In this document: positions 33,383-41,300 of the stretch, one piece after another | How positions within the stretch are numbered: position 1 is the first letter of the stretch | How the letters are laid out: each line of letters begins with the position of its first letter | Assembly (NCBI GenBank): GCA_018268895.1 | Contig: JAFDVP010000013.1 | Coordinates: 217,267-281,266 of the forward strand | DNA: 64,000 nucleotides | Reading direction: 5' to 3' | Origin: Acidobacteriota bacterium | GTDB taxonomy: Bacteria; Acidobacteriota; Terriglobia; Terriglobales; Acidobacteriaceae | The notes under the pieces: model-generated | The model's database searches: none | Told to the model about the DNA's origin: nothing | The model's input: only the letters and a program-made list of their open reading frames with translations | Made by a program: the position numbers and the translations under genes

Positions 33383-34417
33383 TCATCTGGGGCTCTGGTG
33401 AGCATCTATAGATTCGGGAGCGGAATTGCCTCGGCATGATTTGTAGATGCGGAGCACGAGATCAAGCGCGCGGTACCCATCCTCACCCGAGCACAAGGGC
33501 TCTCTGCCCGTGCGACATGCCTCGGCGAAGTCAAGGAACTGCCGCTCGAATGGGACTACTGAGATGGCCATCGGGTCCGATGCTCCTGAAGCGCTCTTCG
33601 TCTCCACGGGCGCGGATTCGCCTGCATCATCGTGAACGGCCCACGTCGTGAGCTTGTCGCCGGTGAGGATGGCGGTGCCTTTTGTGCCGTGAATCTCGAC
33701 GCGCTCCGGGTAGCCTGGCCAGATCGCCGTTGAAGCCTGGATGACGCCGGTTGCGCCGTTCTCATAACGGAGCAGGGCACTGACGACGTCCTCCGACTCG
33801 ATGCGGTGCAGCGCTCCAAGCTGCCATTCGGCGGAGACTCGCGCGACGGGGCCGATCAGATAGAGGAGCAGATCGACCTGATGGATTCCCTGGTTGATGA
33901 GCGCGCCGCCGCCTTCAACCTTCCAACTGCCCTTGATGGGGCGGCTGTAATACTCCGCTGAGCGGTGCCACTTCACGTAAGCGTCGGCTTGCAGGATGCG
34001 GCCGAGGCGTCCTTGCTGAATGGCGCGCTTCAAAAAGATTGTCGAGTCGTCGAAGCGGCGCTGGCTGACGACGCCGAGTTGAATGCCGGCGTCCGCCGCA
34101 ACGGAGATCATCGTCCGCGCGGTTGCCAGGTCGATCGCCATCGGCTTCTGCACGAGGAGGTGTTTGCGGTTTTCTGCGCACAACTCCGCAACGGGGAGGC
34201 GGAAGTCGGGGAAGGTGCACAGGTCGACGTAGTCGATCCTGGGATGACGGCACAACTCTTCTACGGTCGCGACGTACTCCGCTCCATGCTCCGCGGCAAA
34301 GGCCTGCCCTTTGCTTGCGGTGTGGTTGGTGCAGGCGACGATCTCAAAGCCTATATTTCTATAGGCAAGCGCATGCTTCGCAGAGATAGCGCCGGTTCCA
34401 ACGATTCCTACGCGCAA
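33383..34417 (-). CDS. Gfo/Idh/MocA-family oxidoreductase
   Basis: A 344-residue NAD(P)-dependent sugar dehydrogenase-like protein. The N-terminal Rossmann motif is VGIVGTGAISAKHALAYRNI, the conserved lysine lies in LLVQKPMAIDLATART (a variant of the EKP motif), and the second domain carries ALINQGIHQVDLLLYLIGPV with the catalytic His. No signal peptide is visible, so it acts in the cytoplasm. It lies 26 bp downstream of a Tat-exported TIM-barrel gene, which implies one operon. The pairing is typical of 3-keto-glycoside or inositol-type sugar catabolism. No paired operator is found upstream of this operon, so it may be outside the IclR-type regulon. Confidence 0.88.
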   Translation of the reverse strand: MRVGIVGTGAISAKHALAYRNIGFEIVACTNHTASKGQAFAAEHGAEYVATVEELCRHPRIDYVDLCTFPDFRLPVAELCAENRKHLLVQKPMAIDLATARTMISVAADAGIQLGVVSQRRFDDSTIFLKRAIQQGRLGRILQADAYVKWHRSAEYYSRPIKGSWKVEGGGALINQGIHQVDLLLYLIGPVARVSAEWQLGALHRIESEDVVSALLRYENGATGVIQASTAIWPGYPERVEIHGTKGTAILTGDKLTTWAVHDDAGESAPVETKSASGASDPMAISVVPFERQFLDFAEACRTGREPLCSGEDGYRALDLVLRIYKSCRGNSAPESIDAHQSPR

Positions 34418-34443
34418 GCTGAAGGGCCCTCCGAGGGGGATGG

Positions 34444-35349
34444 TTAAACTTTGACGCCGATCTTCTGCTCGAGATAGTTTTTGCTGATAACGGCCGACTC
34501 CTTCGGCGTTCCCGATTTGTCAGGGACGCGGTCGAGCTCGACGATGGCCCATCCGTTGAACGCGACCTGGTCGAGCGCGGCAAAGACGCCGGGAAGATCG
34601 ACGCGTCCGCGTCCAAGCTCGACGAACTCGAACGGATACATCGCCTTTGGCGTGTTTGCAGGAATATCGCGAACGTCCTTGAGGTGCATGAACAGAAGCC
34701 TGTCATGGTACTTGCGGATCATCTGAACCGGGTCGCCTCCTCCTGCGACTGCGTGCGCGGTATCGAGCTCGAGCTTGACGTACTTCGGGTCGGAGTTCTC
34801 AAGGATGATGTCGAGGTTTTCGGGCTTCTGGCTCAGCGTATTGAGGTGGTTGTGATAGCCGAGCGGGATGCCGATATCGGCTGTGCGTTTGCCAAGCTCC
34901 GTAAGCAATTTGCCGAGGCGCTTGCACTCGTCGGGGGTGGCGGTGCGCGTGTAGCTGGTGAGTTTGTCCAGTATCTGGAGATAGCGTCCGCCTGAGTCCT
35001 TCACGAACTGCGCATGGGCAAGATGCGTTGCAAGCTGGGGGGGCTCGGGACCATCGAGCGAGAGGTCGCCGCTGGAGAGCGCAGTGAAGGTGAGCTTGCG
35101 CCGGGCGAGAAGCTCTTTGAGCTCGGCGGGCTTGAATTCGGTGAGGGCATTGGCGCGCAACTGGATGCCTTTGTAGCCGACGGCGGAGATGTCGTCGATC
35201 GACTGGCGTATCTCGTTGCCCCAGGTGATGGCGGCATAGCCGAACTGGATGCGGCTCTTGCGGGGGGCCGCGAATGAGGGCAACGATGCAGCGGCGGCAG
35301 CAGCGGTAAGGCCTGCCACAAAGGTCCGTCTCGACAGGTTGGGGTTCAT
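34444..35349 (-). CDS. Tat-exported sugar phosphate isomerase/epimerase-type TIM barrel
   Basis: A 301-residue xylose-isomerase-like TIM barrel. The Tat signal is MNPNLSRRTFVAGLTAAAAA, with a consensus S-R-R-x-F motif and probable cleavage after SFAAP. Barrel residues include PLGYHNHLNTLSQ, YVKLELDTAHAVAGGGDP and LLFMHLKDVRD, giving Glu, His and Asp for a metal site. AAGGAG just upstream fixes the ATG at 35349, although the frame stays open to 35664. It is a distant paralogue of the exported TIM barrel at 30563-31474. It is followed by the Gfo/Idh/MocA gene and is divergent from a DUF4159 gene. Confidence 0.87.
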   Translation of the reverse strand: MNPNLSRRTFVAGLTAAAAAASLPSFAAPRKSRIQFGYAAITWGNEIRQSIDDISAVGYKGIQLRANALTEFKPAELKELLARRKLTFTALSSGDLSLDGPEPPQLATHLAHAQFVKDSGGRYLQILDKLTSYTRTATPDECKRLGKLLTELGKRTADIGIPLGYHNHLNTLSQKPENLDIILENSDPKYVKLELDTAHAVAGGGDPVQMIRKYHDRLLFMHLKDVRDIPANTPKAMYPFEFVELGRGRVDLPGVFAALDQVAFNGWAIVELDRVPDKSGTPKESAVISKNYLEQKIGVKV

Positions 35350-35548
35350 CGGTGCGATCTCCTTTGGATTCAACCACGATATCAAAGCTGCGAATGAATT
35401 GAGTGCTATGGAGCAGTGGAGGTTGCATGGAGACGCTAATCGCTCAAGACGCCGGTTGAATTCTGACTCTTCGTGACGGATGATCGTATTCGTTGACCGG
35501 TGAGCCGAATGGGGCGGCTCTTTCGTCTGATAGCAGATGGAGGTGCAG

Positions 35549-36376
35549 ATGCGCGGTCTCCAGATGGCGGCGATAGTGATGGCGGTTCCGGGAGTGATCC
35601 TCGGGGCGGTCCTTGCCCAGGAGGCGTTTCGCGAGTATCCCTCTGTCGAATATGGGCGGAACATTCCGCTTCCTCTGGACTGGCAGAGACCGGGGGAGTG
35701 GACGTTTGCACGGTTGATGTTTCCTCCGGGGCCTTTGGATGGATATCGTGGGCGGTTCGATGGCCCGTGGCAGGAAGGGTTGTCGCTGTGGACGCAGGAT
35801 TATCCACGCGCCGACCGCGCCATGGCCAATGCGGTGCGGCGCTTAACCAGGGTGGATGCGCGCTCGGTGGAACAGGCTGTGAATCCCGACGACGGCGACG
35901 AGATCTACAACTGGCCGTGGCTCTATGCGGTGCAGGTGGGAGAGTGGGGGCTTACGGAGAAACAGGCGCAAAAGCTGCGCGACTACCTGCTGCGGGGAGG
36001 CTTCTTTATGGCCGACGACTGCCACGGCACCGAGGAGCAGGCCTACTTCGAAAAGACGATGAAGATGGTCTTTCCGGACCGCGAGCTGGTGGATATCCCG
36101 AACGACGATCCGATCTTCCATACGGTCTTCAACCTGGACAACCGCTTTCAGATACCGGGGGCGGAGCATCTGCGCACGGGGCATAAGAAGGATGGCTATG
36201 TCGCCCATTGGAAGGGAATCTACGACGACAAGGGCCGCATCATGGTGGCTTTCTCGTTGAACTCCGACCTGGGGGACTCGTGGGAGTTTCTGGACGACCC
36301 GCGTTACCCGGCGAAGTACTCGGTGCTGGGGACGGAGATCGGGGTGAATTATGTGGTGTATGCGATGACGCACTGA
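35549..36376 (+). CDS. DUF4159 domain protein, copy 1
   Basis: A 275-residue exported protein with an N-terminal hydrophobic signal (about residues 1-22). The DUF4159 core reads DEIYNWPWLYAVQVGEWGLT, then LRDYLLRGGFFMADDCHGTE and GVNYVVYAMTH at the C-terminus. The fold is related to class I glutamine amidotransferase-like domains; function is unknown. GGAGGT at 35539-35544 selects the ATG at 35549 over the one at 35537. It is a paralogue of the DUF4159 gene at 38169, with the same ordered motifs. In other bacteria DUF4159 proteins occur with MoxR/VWA operons, as here. Confidence 0.82.
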   Translation: MRGLQMAAIVMAVPGVILGAVLAQEAFREYPSVEYGRNIPLPLDWQRPGEWTFARLMFPPGPLDGYRGRFDGPWQEGLSLWTQDYPRADRAMANAVRRLTRVDARSVEQAVNPDDGDEIYNWPWLYAVQVGEWGLTEKQAQKLRDYLLRGGFFMADDCHGTEEQAYFEKTMKMVFPDRELVDIPNDDPIFHTVFNLDNRFQIPGAEHLRTGHKKDGYVAHWKGIYDDKGRIMVAFSLNSDLGDSWEFLDDPRYPAKYSVLGTEIGVNYVVYAMTH

Positions 36377-36445
36377 GGTGGCGCCGTGGCAGGTTGTAAT
36401 CGAGCGATTCGATTTATAGGTGGTTGGATGGCGCCTGTATTTCAT

Positions 36446-36473
36446 CCCACCCTTCGCTACCGCGAAGGATGGG
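36446..36473. repeat. Hairpin in a probable interspersed intergenic repeat
   Basis: CCCACCCTTCGC (36446-36457) and GCGAAGGATGGG (36462-36473) form a 12-bp stem with one mismatch and a TACC loop. It is followed by GGATTCTTCGCTTCGCTCAG at 36534-36553. It lies between convergent genes and may also act as a terminator. I recall similar text between genes in related genomes, but a genome search is needed to confirm that it is a repeat family. Confidence 0.45.
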
Positions 36474-36602
36474 GCACCCGGCTTGCTGTGGAGCAACGTG
36501 TGGCGAAAACAAGCAACAGCAAGGACAAATACGGGGATTCTTCGCTTCGCTCAGAATGACGACGTGAGACACGAGATGACGACGTGGGGTGGCACTGGAT
36601 GA

Positions 36603-38030
36603 TCAGGTGTAGCGGAAGAGGGCTTTGAAGCCGTAGTCCATGTGCTGCTGGATGTGGCAGTGGAAGAGGGAGAGGCCCGGCTGGTCGGCGGTGAAGTCGA
36701 CGGTCGCTCGTCCGTAGTAGGGGACGACGACGGTGTCCTTAATAATGCCTGCGGTTTTTTTGCCGTTGATCTCGACCAGCTCCCACAGGTGGCGATGCAG
36801 GTGCATGGGGTGGGCGTCGTCGGAGCGGTTGCGCATGATGAGCCGGTAGCGGACTCCTCGTTCGAGGACGAACTCACGGTCGTGCGGGTAGGGTTTGCCG
36901 TTGACGAGCCACGAGTTGAACTTGCCTGCGCCTCCGGGAAGCTTCTCAAAGACGGTTTCGATGGTTCTTTGGGGCTCGGGCGATTTGATTGCGGGGTTGC
37001 CGAAGATGGTGTAGTCCCAGGGTGCTTTGGGTGGGTCGATCCACTGCGGCTGGCGGTGCTGTCCGGCGTACTCGACGACGATGCCGAGGCCGGATTCGCG
37101 GACCATCTTTTCGGTTGAGCCGAGTATCCAGACGCCGGGTTGCGTCATCTCGACGACGACGTCGGCGCGTTCGCCGGTGCCGAGGAAGAGTGAATCGACC
37201 ATCTGCGGCGTGGGTACGGGGTTGCCGTCGAGGGCGATGACCTTCATCCTGTGGCCGGCGAAGGCGATGCGGCGGTTTTCGATGGCGCTGGCGTTGAGGA
37301 AGTGGATGAGCAGGTGCTGGCCCTCGCGCACGCGGATCGGTTCGCCCGCGCCGAGGGCCTTGTCGTTGATGGAGTAGGTCATCGATCCGACTTCGAGGCC
37401 GTTGGGGTCGGTGTTCAAGGTCGCCGGCTTTTCGGGGGTGGGGCCGTTGTGCGAGTCGTCATCGTCGTCTTCCATGGTGGCGGTGAAGAAGGGCTCCCAG
37501 TCGCGCAGGGCGAGGAAGAGCTCCTGGTCGTAGCGGCCGGGGTCGTGGGCGGGTTCGACGTAGACGAAGCCGAACTGGCCGGTGAAGGCGCCCTTGTGGA
37601 GGTCGTCCATGGCCATGGCGTGGGAGTGATACCAGCGGCTGCCGGCCGGGCCGGGGGTGAGCTGGTAGCGGTGGCGGCCGTGCGGTGCGACGAGGGGCGA
37701 GCCTTCTTCTTCGGTGCCGTCGACCTCGGGCGGGATGAGCATGCCGTGCCAGTGGACGAGCTCGGGGGTGTCGGTGTCGTTGATGACCTCGACGGTGACG
37801 GGTTTGCCGTCGCGCATACGCAGGACAGGGCCTGGGGCGGTGCCGTTGTAGCCGATGGTGGAGATGATATGCGAGCGGTCGAGCTCGACGGTGACGGGGG
37901 CGATGCGGAGGGTGTAGTCGGCTTTGCCGGCCGCTGTCGGCGCTGGCGACTGGGCGAGCAAGGGGACGCGAGAGATTCCAGACCGGGCGGCGGCAAGAGC
38001 GCCAATTTTGAGCAGATCGCGCCGTTTCAT
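36603..38030 (-). CDS. Tat-exported multicopper oxidase
   Basis: A 475-residue three-domain laccase-like enzyme that oxidises metals or phenolics and reduces oxygen to water outside the cytoplasm. A Tat signal MKRRDLLKIGALAAARSG is present. All copper ligands are visible: HWHG (His93, His95), HSH (His135, His137), HPMHLHRH, and HCHIQQHMDYGF near the C-terminus with Cys458. The T1 axial position at the end of the last motif is Phe instead of Met, which in known laccases goes with a higher redox potential. A DDDDD stretch lies at about residue 190. GGAG eight bases upstream supports the ATG at 38030. It is divergent from DUF4159 copy 2. Confidence 0.9.
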   Translation of the reverse strand: MKRRDLLKIGALAAARSGISRVPLLAQSPAPTAAGKADYTLRIAPVTVELDRSHIISTIGYNGTAPGPVLRMRDGKPVTVEVINDTDTPELVHWHGMLIPPEVDGTEEEGSPLVAPHGRHRYQLTPGPAGSRWYHSHAMAMDDLHKGAFTGQFGFVYVEPAHDPGRYDQELFLALRDWEPFFTATMEDDDDDSHNGPTPEKPATLNTDPNGLEVGSMTYSINDKALGAGEPIRVREGQHLLIHFLNASAIENRRIAFAGHRMKVIALDGNPVPTPQMVDSLFLGTGERADVVVEMTQPGVWILGSTEKMVRESGLGIVVEYAGQHRQPQWIDPPKAPWDYTIFGNPAIKSPEPQRTIETVFEKLPGGAGKFNSWLVNGKPYPHDREFVLERGVRYRLIMRNRSDDAHPMHLHRHLWELVEINGKKTAGIIKDTVVVPYYGRATVDFTADQPGLSLFHCHIQQHMDYGFKALFRYT

Positions 38031-38098
38031 CGAGATCACTCCGTCAGGTGGCAGAAAACAAAGTTCATTTGCTACAAAACGATGCCTTGCTACGTCTA

Positions 38099-38113
38099 CT
38101 GTCTATTAGACAG
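38099..38113. promoter_or_regulatory. Inverted repeat in the divergent multicopper oxidase/DUF4159 promoter region
   Basis: CTGTCT-ATT-AGACAG is a perfect 6-bp inverted repeat with a 3-bp centre, 55 bp upstream of the DUF4159 ATG and 68 bp upstream of the oxidase ATG. It could be an operator; the regulator is unknown. Confidence 0.45.
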
Positions 38114-38168
38114 GGTAAGCAGGCGTTCCGGTACTCTTCATGTTGCTCCATTGCAGCCGGAGGTTTCG

Positions 38169-38972
38169 ATGAAGCTCTCGCAAGCCGCAGCCGTATCGGT
38201 GGTCCTGGCGATCTGCTGCGCTGGATTACGAGGGTATCAGCGGGTTGCCGACTTTGGCTTTGGCAATGACGATTCTCCGACAAATATCAAGGCGGAGTTT
38301 TACTGGTCGCGGCTGGCATTTGCGACGAACCTGCAAGGGATGAACAGCTTTGGGGGGCGCGGGTACTGGTGGAGAAATGCGTGGTCGCGCGACTACCCGA
38401 AGGCCGACCGCCAGTTCCTGATTGCGATGCACCGGCTGACGCGCATCGACGGACGCCCGATGGAGCAGGTGGTGACGCTCGACTCCGACGAGATCTTCAA
38501 CTATCCGTGGATTTATGCCGTCCAGGTGCAGATGTGGTCGTTCACCGATAAGGAGGCGCAGAGGCTGCGCGAGTACCTGCTGAAGGGTGGCTTCCTGATG
38601 GTGGATGACTTTCATGGGACGGAAGACTGGGAGAACTTCATGAACGGGATGCGGCAGGTGCTTCCGGACCATCCCGTGGAGGACCTGAAGAGCGGCGACG
38701 AGATCTTTCATACGCTGTACGACGTTGACGACAAGATGCAGATTCCGGGCGAGCAGTGGATTCGCACCGGGCGCACGTATGAGAAGGACGGCTATCAGCC
38801 GAAGTGGCGTGCGATTCGCGACGACAAGGGGCGCATCATGGTGGCGATCTGCCACAACATGCACCTGGGCGACGCGTGGGAGTGGGCAGACGATCCGAAC
38901 TACCCGGAGCCGTTTGCTTCGATGGCGTTTCGCGTGGGGCTGGATTACATCATCTATGGCATGACGCATTAG
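38169..38972 (+). CDS. DUF4159 domain protein, copy 2
   Basis: A 267-residue exported protein of the DUF4159 family, with a signal peptide over about residues 1-22. Core motifs DEIFNYPWIYAVQVQMWSFT and LREYLLKGGFLMVDDFHGTE match copy 1 at 35549 position for position, as does the C-terminal GLDYIIYGMTH. A perfect GGAGG is 5 bases before the ATG at 38169; the long upstream frame is a shadow of the oxidase gene. It begins the long plus-strand series that continues with the VWA protein 42 bp downstream. The pairing of DUF4159 with VWA, MoxR, DUF58 and DUF4175 genes is common in several phyla. Confidence 0.85.
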   Translation: MKLSQAAAVSVVLAICCAGLRGYQRVADFGFGNDDSPTNIKAEFYWSRLAFATNLQGMNSFGGRGYWWRNAWSRDYPKADRQFLIAMHRLTRIDGRPMEQVVTLDSDEIFNYPWIYAVQVQMWSFTDKEAQRLREYLLKGGFLMVDDFHGTEDWENFMNGMRQVLPDHPVEDLKSGDEIFHTLYDVDDKMQIPGEQWIRTGRTYEKDGYQPKWRAIRDDKGRIMVAICHNMHLGDAWEWADDPNYPEPFASMAFRVGLDYIIYGMTH

Positions 38973-39014
38973 ATCGTTTTGGCACGGGAAATTTTCGTCC
39001 AGGTTTGTGCAGGC

Positions 39015-41300
39015 ATGTTTGAGCTGTTGTTAAAATATCCGGGGCCGGTGTTTAGCAGGGGGCACTTTGTCCTTCTGTCGGCGTGGCCTGCGTGGCTGCT
39101 GGTTGTGCTGATTGCGATTGCGGCGGGAGCACTGGCGCTGCTTACGTACCGGCGGATTGCCGATGCGGCGCCGAAGCTGAGGAACTGGCGCGTATGGGTG
39201 CTGTGGGCGATGCAGTCTGCGTTTGTGGCGCTGGTGCTGCTGCTGCTATGGCAGCCGGCGATGATGGTGGCGGCGCTGACCTCGCAGCAGAACATTATTG
39301 CCGTGGTGGTGGACTCGTCGAAGAGCATGGCGATCGCCGATGAGAACGGAAAGACGCGAGAGGCGGCGGCGATCGATGTGCTTCAGAATGGCGTGTTGGC
39401 CGGGATACAGAAACGCTTCCAGACGCGTTTGTATCGCATGGGCGGCGGCCTGACGAAGATCGACGGGCTAGGCGGAGTTCAGCCGACGGATGGCGCGACG
39501 AACATCAACGGCGGATTGAAAAAACTGGCGGAGGACACGGCCGACCTGCCCGTGGGGGCCGTGCTGCTGCTGAGCGATGGCAGCCAGAATATGGCTGAGG
39601 CTGGAGGGTCGGGAATTGCGCTGGAGACGCTGAGCGCTCTCGGGAACCGGCGGCTGCCGGTGCATACGGTCGGCTTCGGGCGGACGGAGATTGCGCACGA
39701 TGTGGAGATGGAGGGTGTGAGCGTAGCCGTGAATGCGGTGGTGAACTCGCGCATGCAGGCGGCCCTCAGTTTTGAGCAGCACGGCTACGCGGGGCAGACG
39801 GCGAAGGTCACGGTGAGGGACGGAGACAAAACGATTGCGACGCGCGAGGTGAATCTGGCCCCGGATGGCGTGATGCAGACGGAGCCGGTCTTCTTCTCCG
39901 CAGGAGAGGCGGGGGCGAGGAGTCTTCAGTTTGCGATTGAGCCGATCGCGGGGGAAGAGAACGCTAGCAACAATGCGATGACGCGCCCTGTGCTGGTGAG
40001 CGATGCGAAGCGGAGGATTCTGTACGTCGAGGGCGAACCGCGGTGGGAGTTCAAGTTTATTCGCAGGGCGGAGGATGACGACCCGACGATACAACTGGTC
40101 TCGATGCTGCGGACGAGCGAGAACAAGATCTACAGGCAGGGGATCAAAGACCCGAGCGAGCTTGCGGATGGGTTTCCTTCGCGCGCGGAGGACCTGTTTG
40201 GGTATGCCGGCATCATTGTGGGGTCGGTGGATGCGGACTACTTTACGCCGCTGCAGCGGGAGCTTCTGCGCGAGTACGCAGACAGGCGCGGAGGAGGCGT
40301 GCTGTTCCTGGGTGGACACACGTCTTTGAGCGACGGGGGCTGGGGGGCTTCAAGCGTAAGCGAGATGTTTCCGACGTTCCTGCCGCCGGGGCGCAACAGC
40401 TTTCATCGTAATGCGGCGACGGTGGAACTGACGCCGGAGGGTGTGGATTCGGCGATCACGCGGCTGCTGGATGATCCGGTGAAGAACGCGGAGCGATGGA
40501 AGAAGCTGACGTATCTGGCGGACTATCAGGATGCCGGGTCGCCCAAGCCCGGTGCAGTTGTGCTGGTGGAGATGAATGCGGGGAGGCGCAAGCTGCCGCT
40601 TTTGATCACGCAGAGGTATGGTCATGGGCGCACGGCGATTCTGGCGACGGGCGGGACGTGGCGGTGGCAGATGAGCGAGCCTCTGGGCGATCGCTCGCAC
40701 GATCTCTTCTGGCAGCAACTGCTACGGTGGCTGGTGGCGGACTCGTCGGGCCCAGTAACGGCGTCCGCTTCGGCGCACACGTTGATGGACGACGGAAATA
40801 TACGGCTGAGTGCTAGTGTGCGCAATGCGCAGTTTCAGCCGGCGGTGAACGCGCATGTGACGGCGCACATGATGGGGCCGGGAGGAGTGGATGCGCTGAT
40901 CGAGCTCCAGCCTTCGCAGAATACTGCGGGTGAATACTCGGCGGCGTGGACAGCGGAGCGGCCGGGGGGCTACCTTGCCGAGGTGGTTGCGCAGGATGCG
41001 GGCGGGCAGAAGCAGGAGCTTGGACGCGATACGCTGGCGTTTCGGCGCGAGGACGGTGTTGCTGAGGAGTTTCACACGGAGCAGAACCGCGAGTTGCTGC
41101 AACAGCTTTCGTCGCAGACGGGAGGGCGCTACTGGAGGCCGGAGAATGTGAAGGACCTGCCGGAGAATATCTCCTACTCCGAGGCGGGAGTGGCCGTGCG
41201 CACGACGAATGAGTTGTGGAACATGCCTGTGGTCTTTCTGCTGCTGGCAGGGTTGCTGGCCTCCGAGTGGCTGCTGCGACGAAGGTGGGGGATCGTATGA
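39015..41300 (+). CDS. Membrane protein with VWA and glutamine amidotransferase-like domains
   Basis: A 761-residue membrane protein. Two N-terminal transmembrane helices (about residues 20-40 and 58-80) precede a von Willebrand A domain whose metal site VVVDSSKSMAIAD lies near residue 97. A central region with IIVGSVDADYFTPLQRELLR and GGGVLFLGGHTSL resembles a class I glutamine amidotransferase fold without a clear catalytic Cys. A C-terminal helix (MPVVFLLLAGLLASEWLL) ends RRRWGIV. I chose the ATG at 39015; the TTG at 38979 would leave no spacing from the DUF4159 gene. The stop overlaps the next ATG as ATGA. It probably scaffolds an envelope complex with the BatA-like protein; its function is not known. 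Confidence 0.8.
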   Translation: MFELLLKYPGPVFSRGHFVLLSAWPAWLLVVLIAIAAGALALLTYRRIADAAPKLRNWRVWVLWAMQSAFVALVLLLLWQPAMMVAALTSQQNIIAVVVDSSKSMAIADENGKTREAAAIDVLQNGVLAGIQKRFQTRLYRMGGGLTKIDGLGGVQPTDGATNINGGLKKLAEDTADLPVGAVLLLSDGSQNMAEAGGSGIALETLSALGNRRLPVHTVGFGRTEIAHDVEMEGVSVAVNAVVNSRMQAALSFEQHGYAGQTAKVTVRDGDKTIATREVNLAPDGVMQTEPVFFSAGEAGARSLQFAIEPIAGEENASNNAMTRPVLVSDAKRRILYVEGEPRWEFKFIRRAEDDDPTIQLVSMLRTSENKIYRQGIKDPSELADGFPSRAEDLFGYAGIIVGSVDADYFTPLQRELLREYADRRGGGVLFLGGHTSLSDGGWGASSVSEMFPTFLPPGRNSFHRNAATVELTPEGVDSAITRLLDDPVKNAERWKKLTYLADYQDAGSPKPGAVVLVEMNAGRRKLPLLITQRYGHGRTAILATGGTWRWQMSEPLGDRSHDLFWQQLLRWLVADSSGPVTASASAHTLMDDGNIRLSASVRNAQFQPAVNAHVTAHMMGPGGVDALIELQPSQNTAGEYSAAWTAERPGGYLAEVVAQDAGGQKQELGRDTLAFRREDGVAEEFHTEQNRELLQQLSSQTGGRYWRPENVKDLPENISYSEAGVAVRTTNELWNMPVVFLLLAGLLASEWLLRRRWGIV

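Noticed and set aside
37251..38168. Long 5' extension of DUF4159 copy 2
   Set aside because: The extension is antisense to the multicopper oxidase gene, and a perfect GGAGG precedes the internal ATG at 38169.
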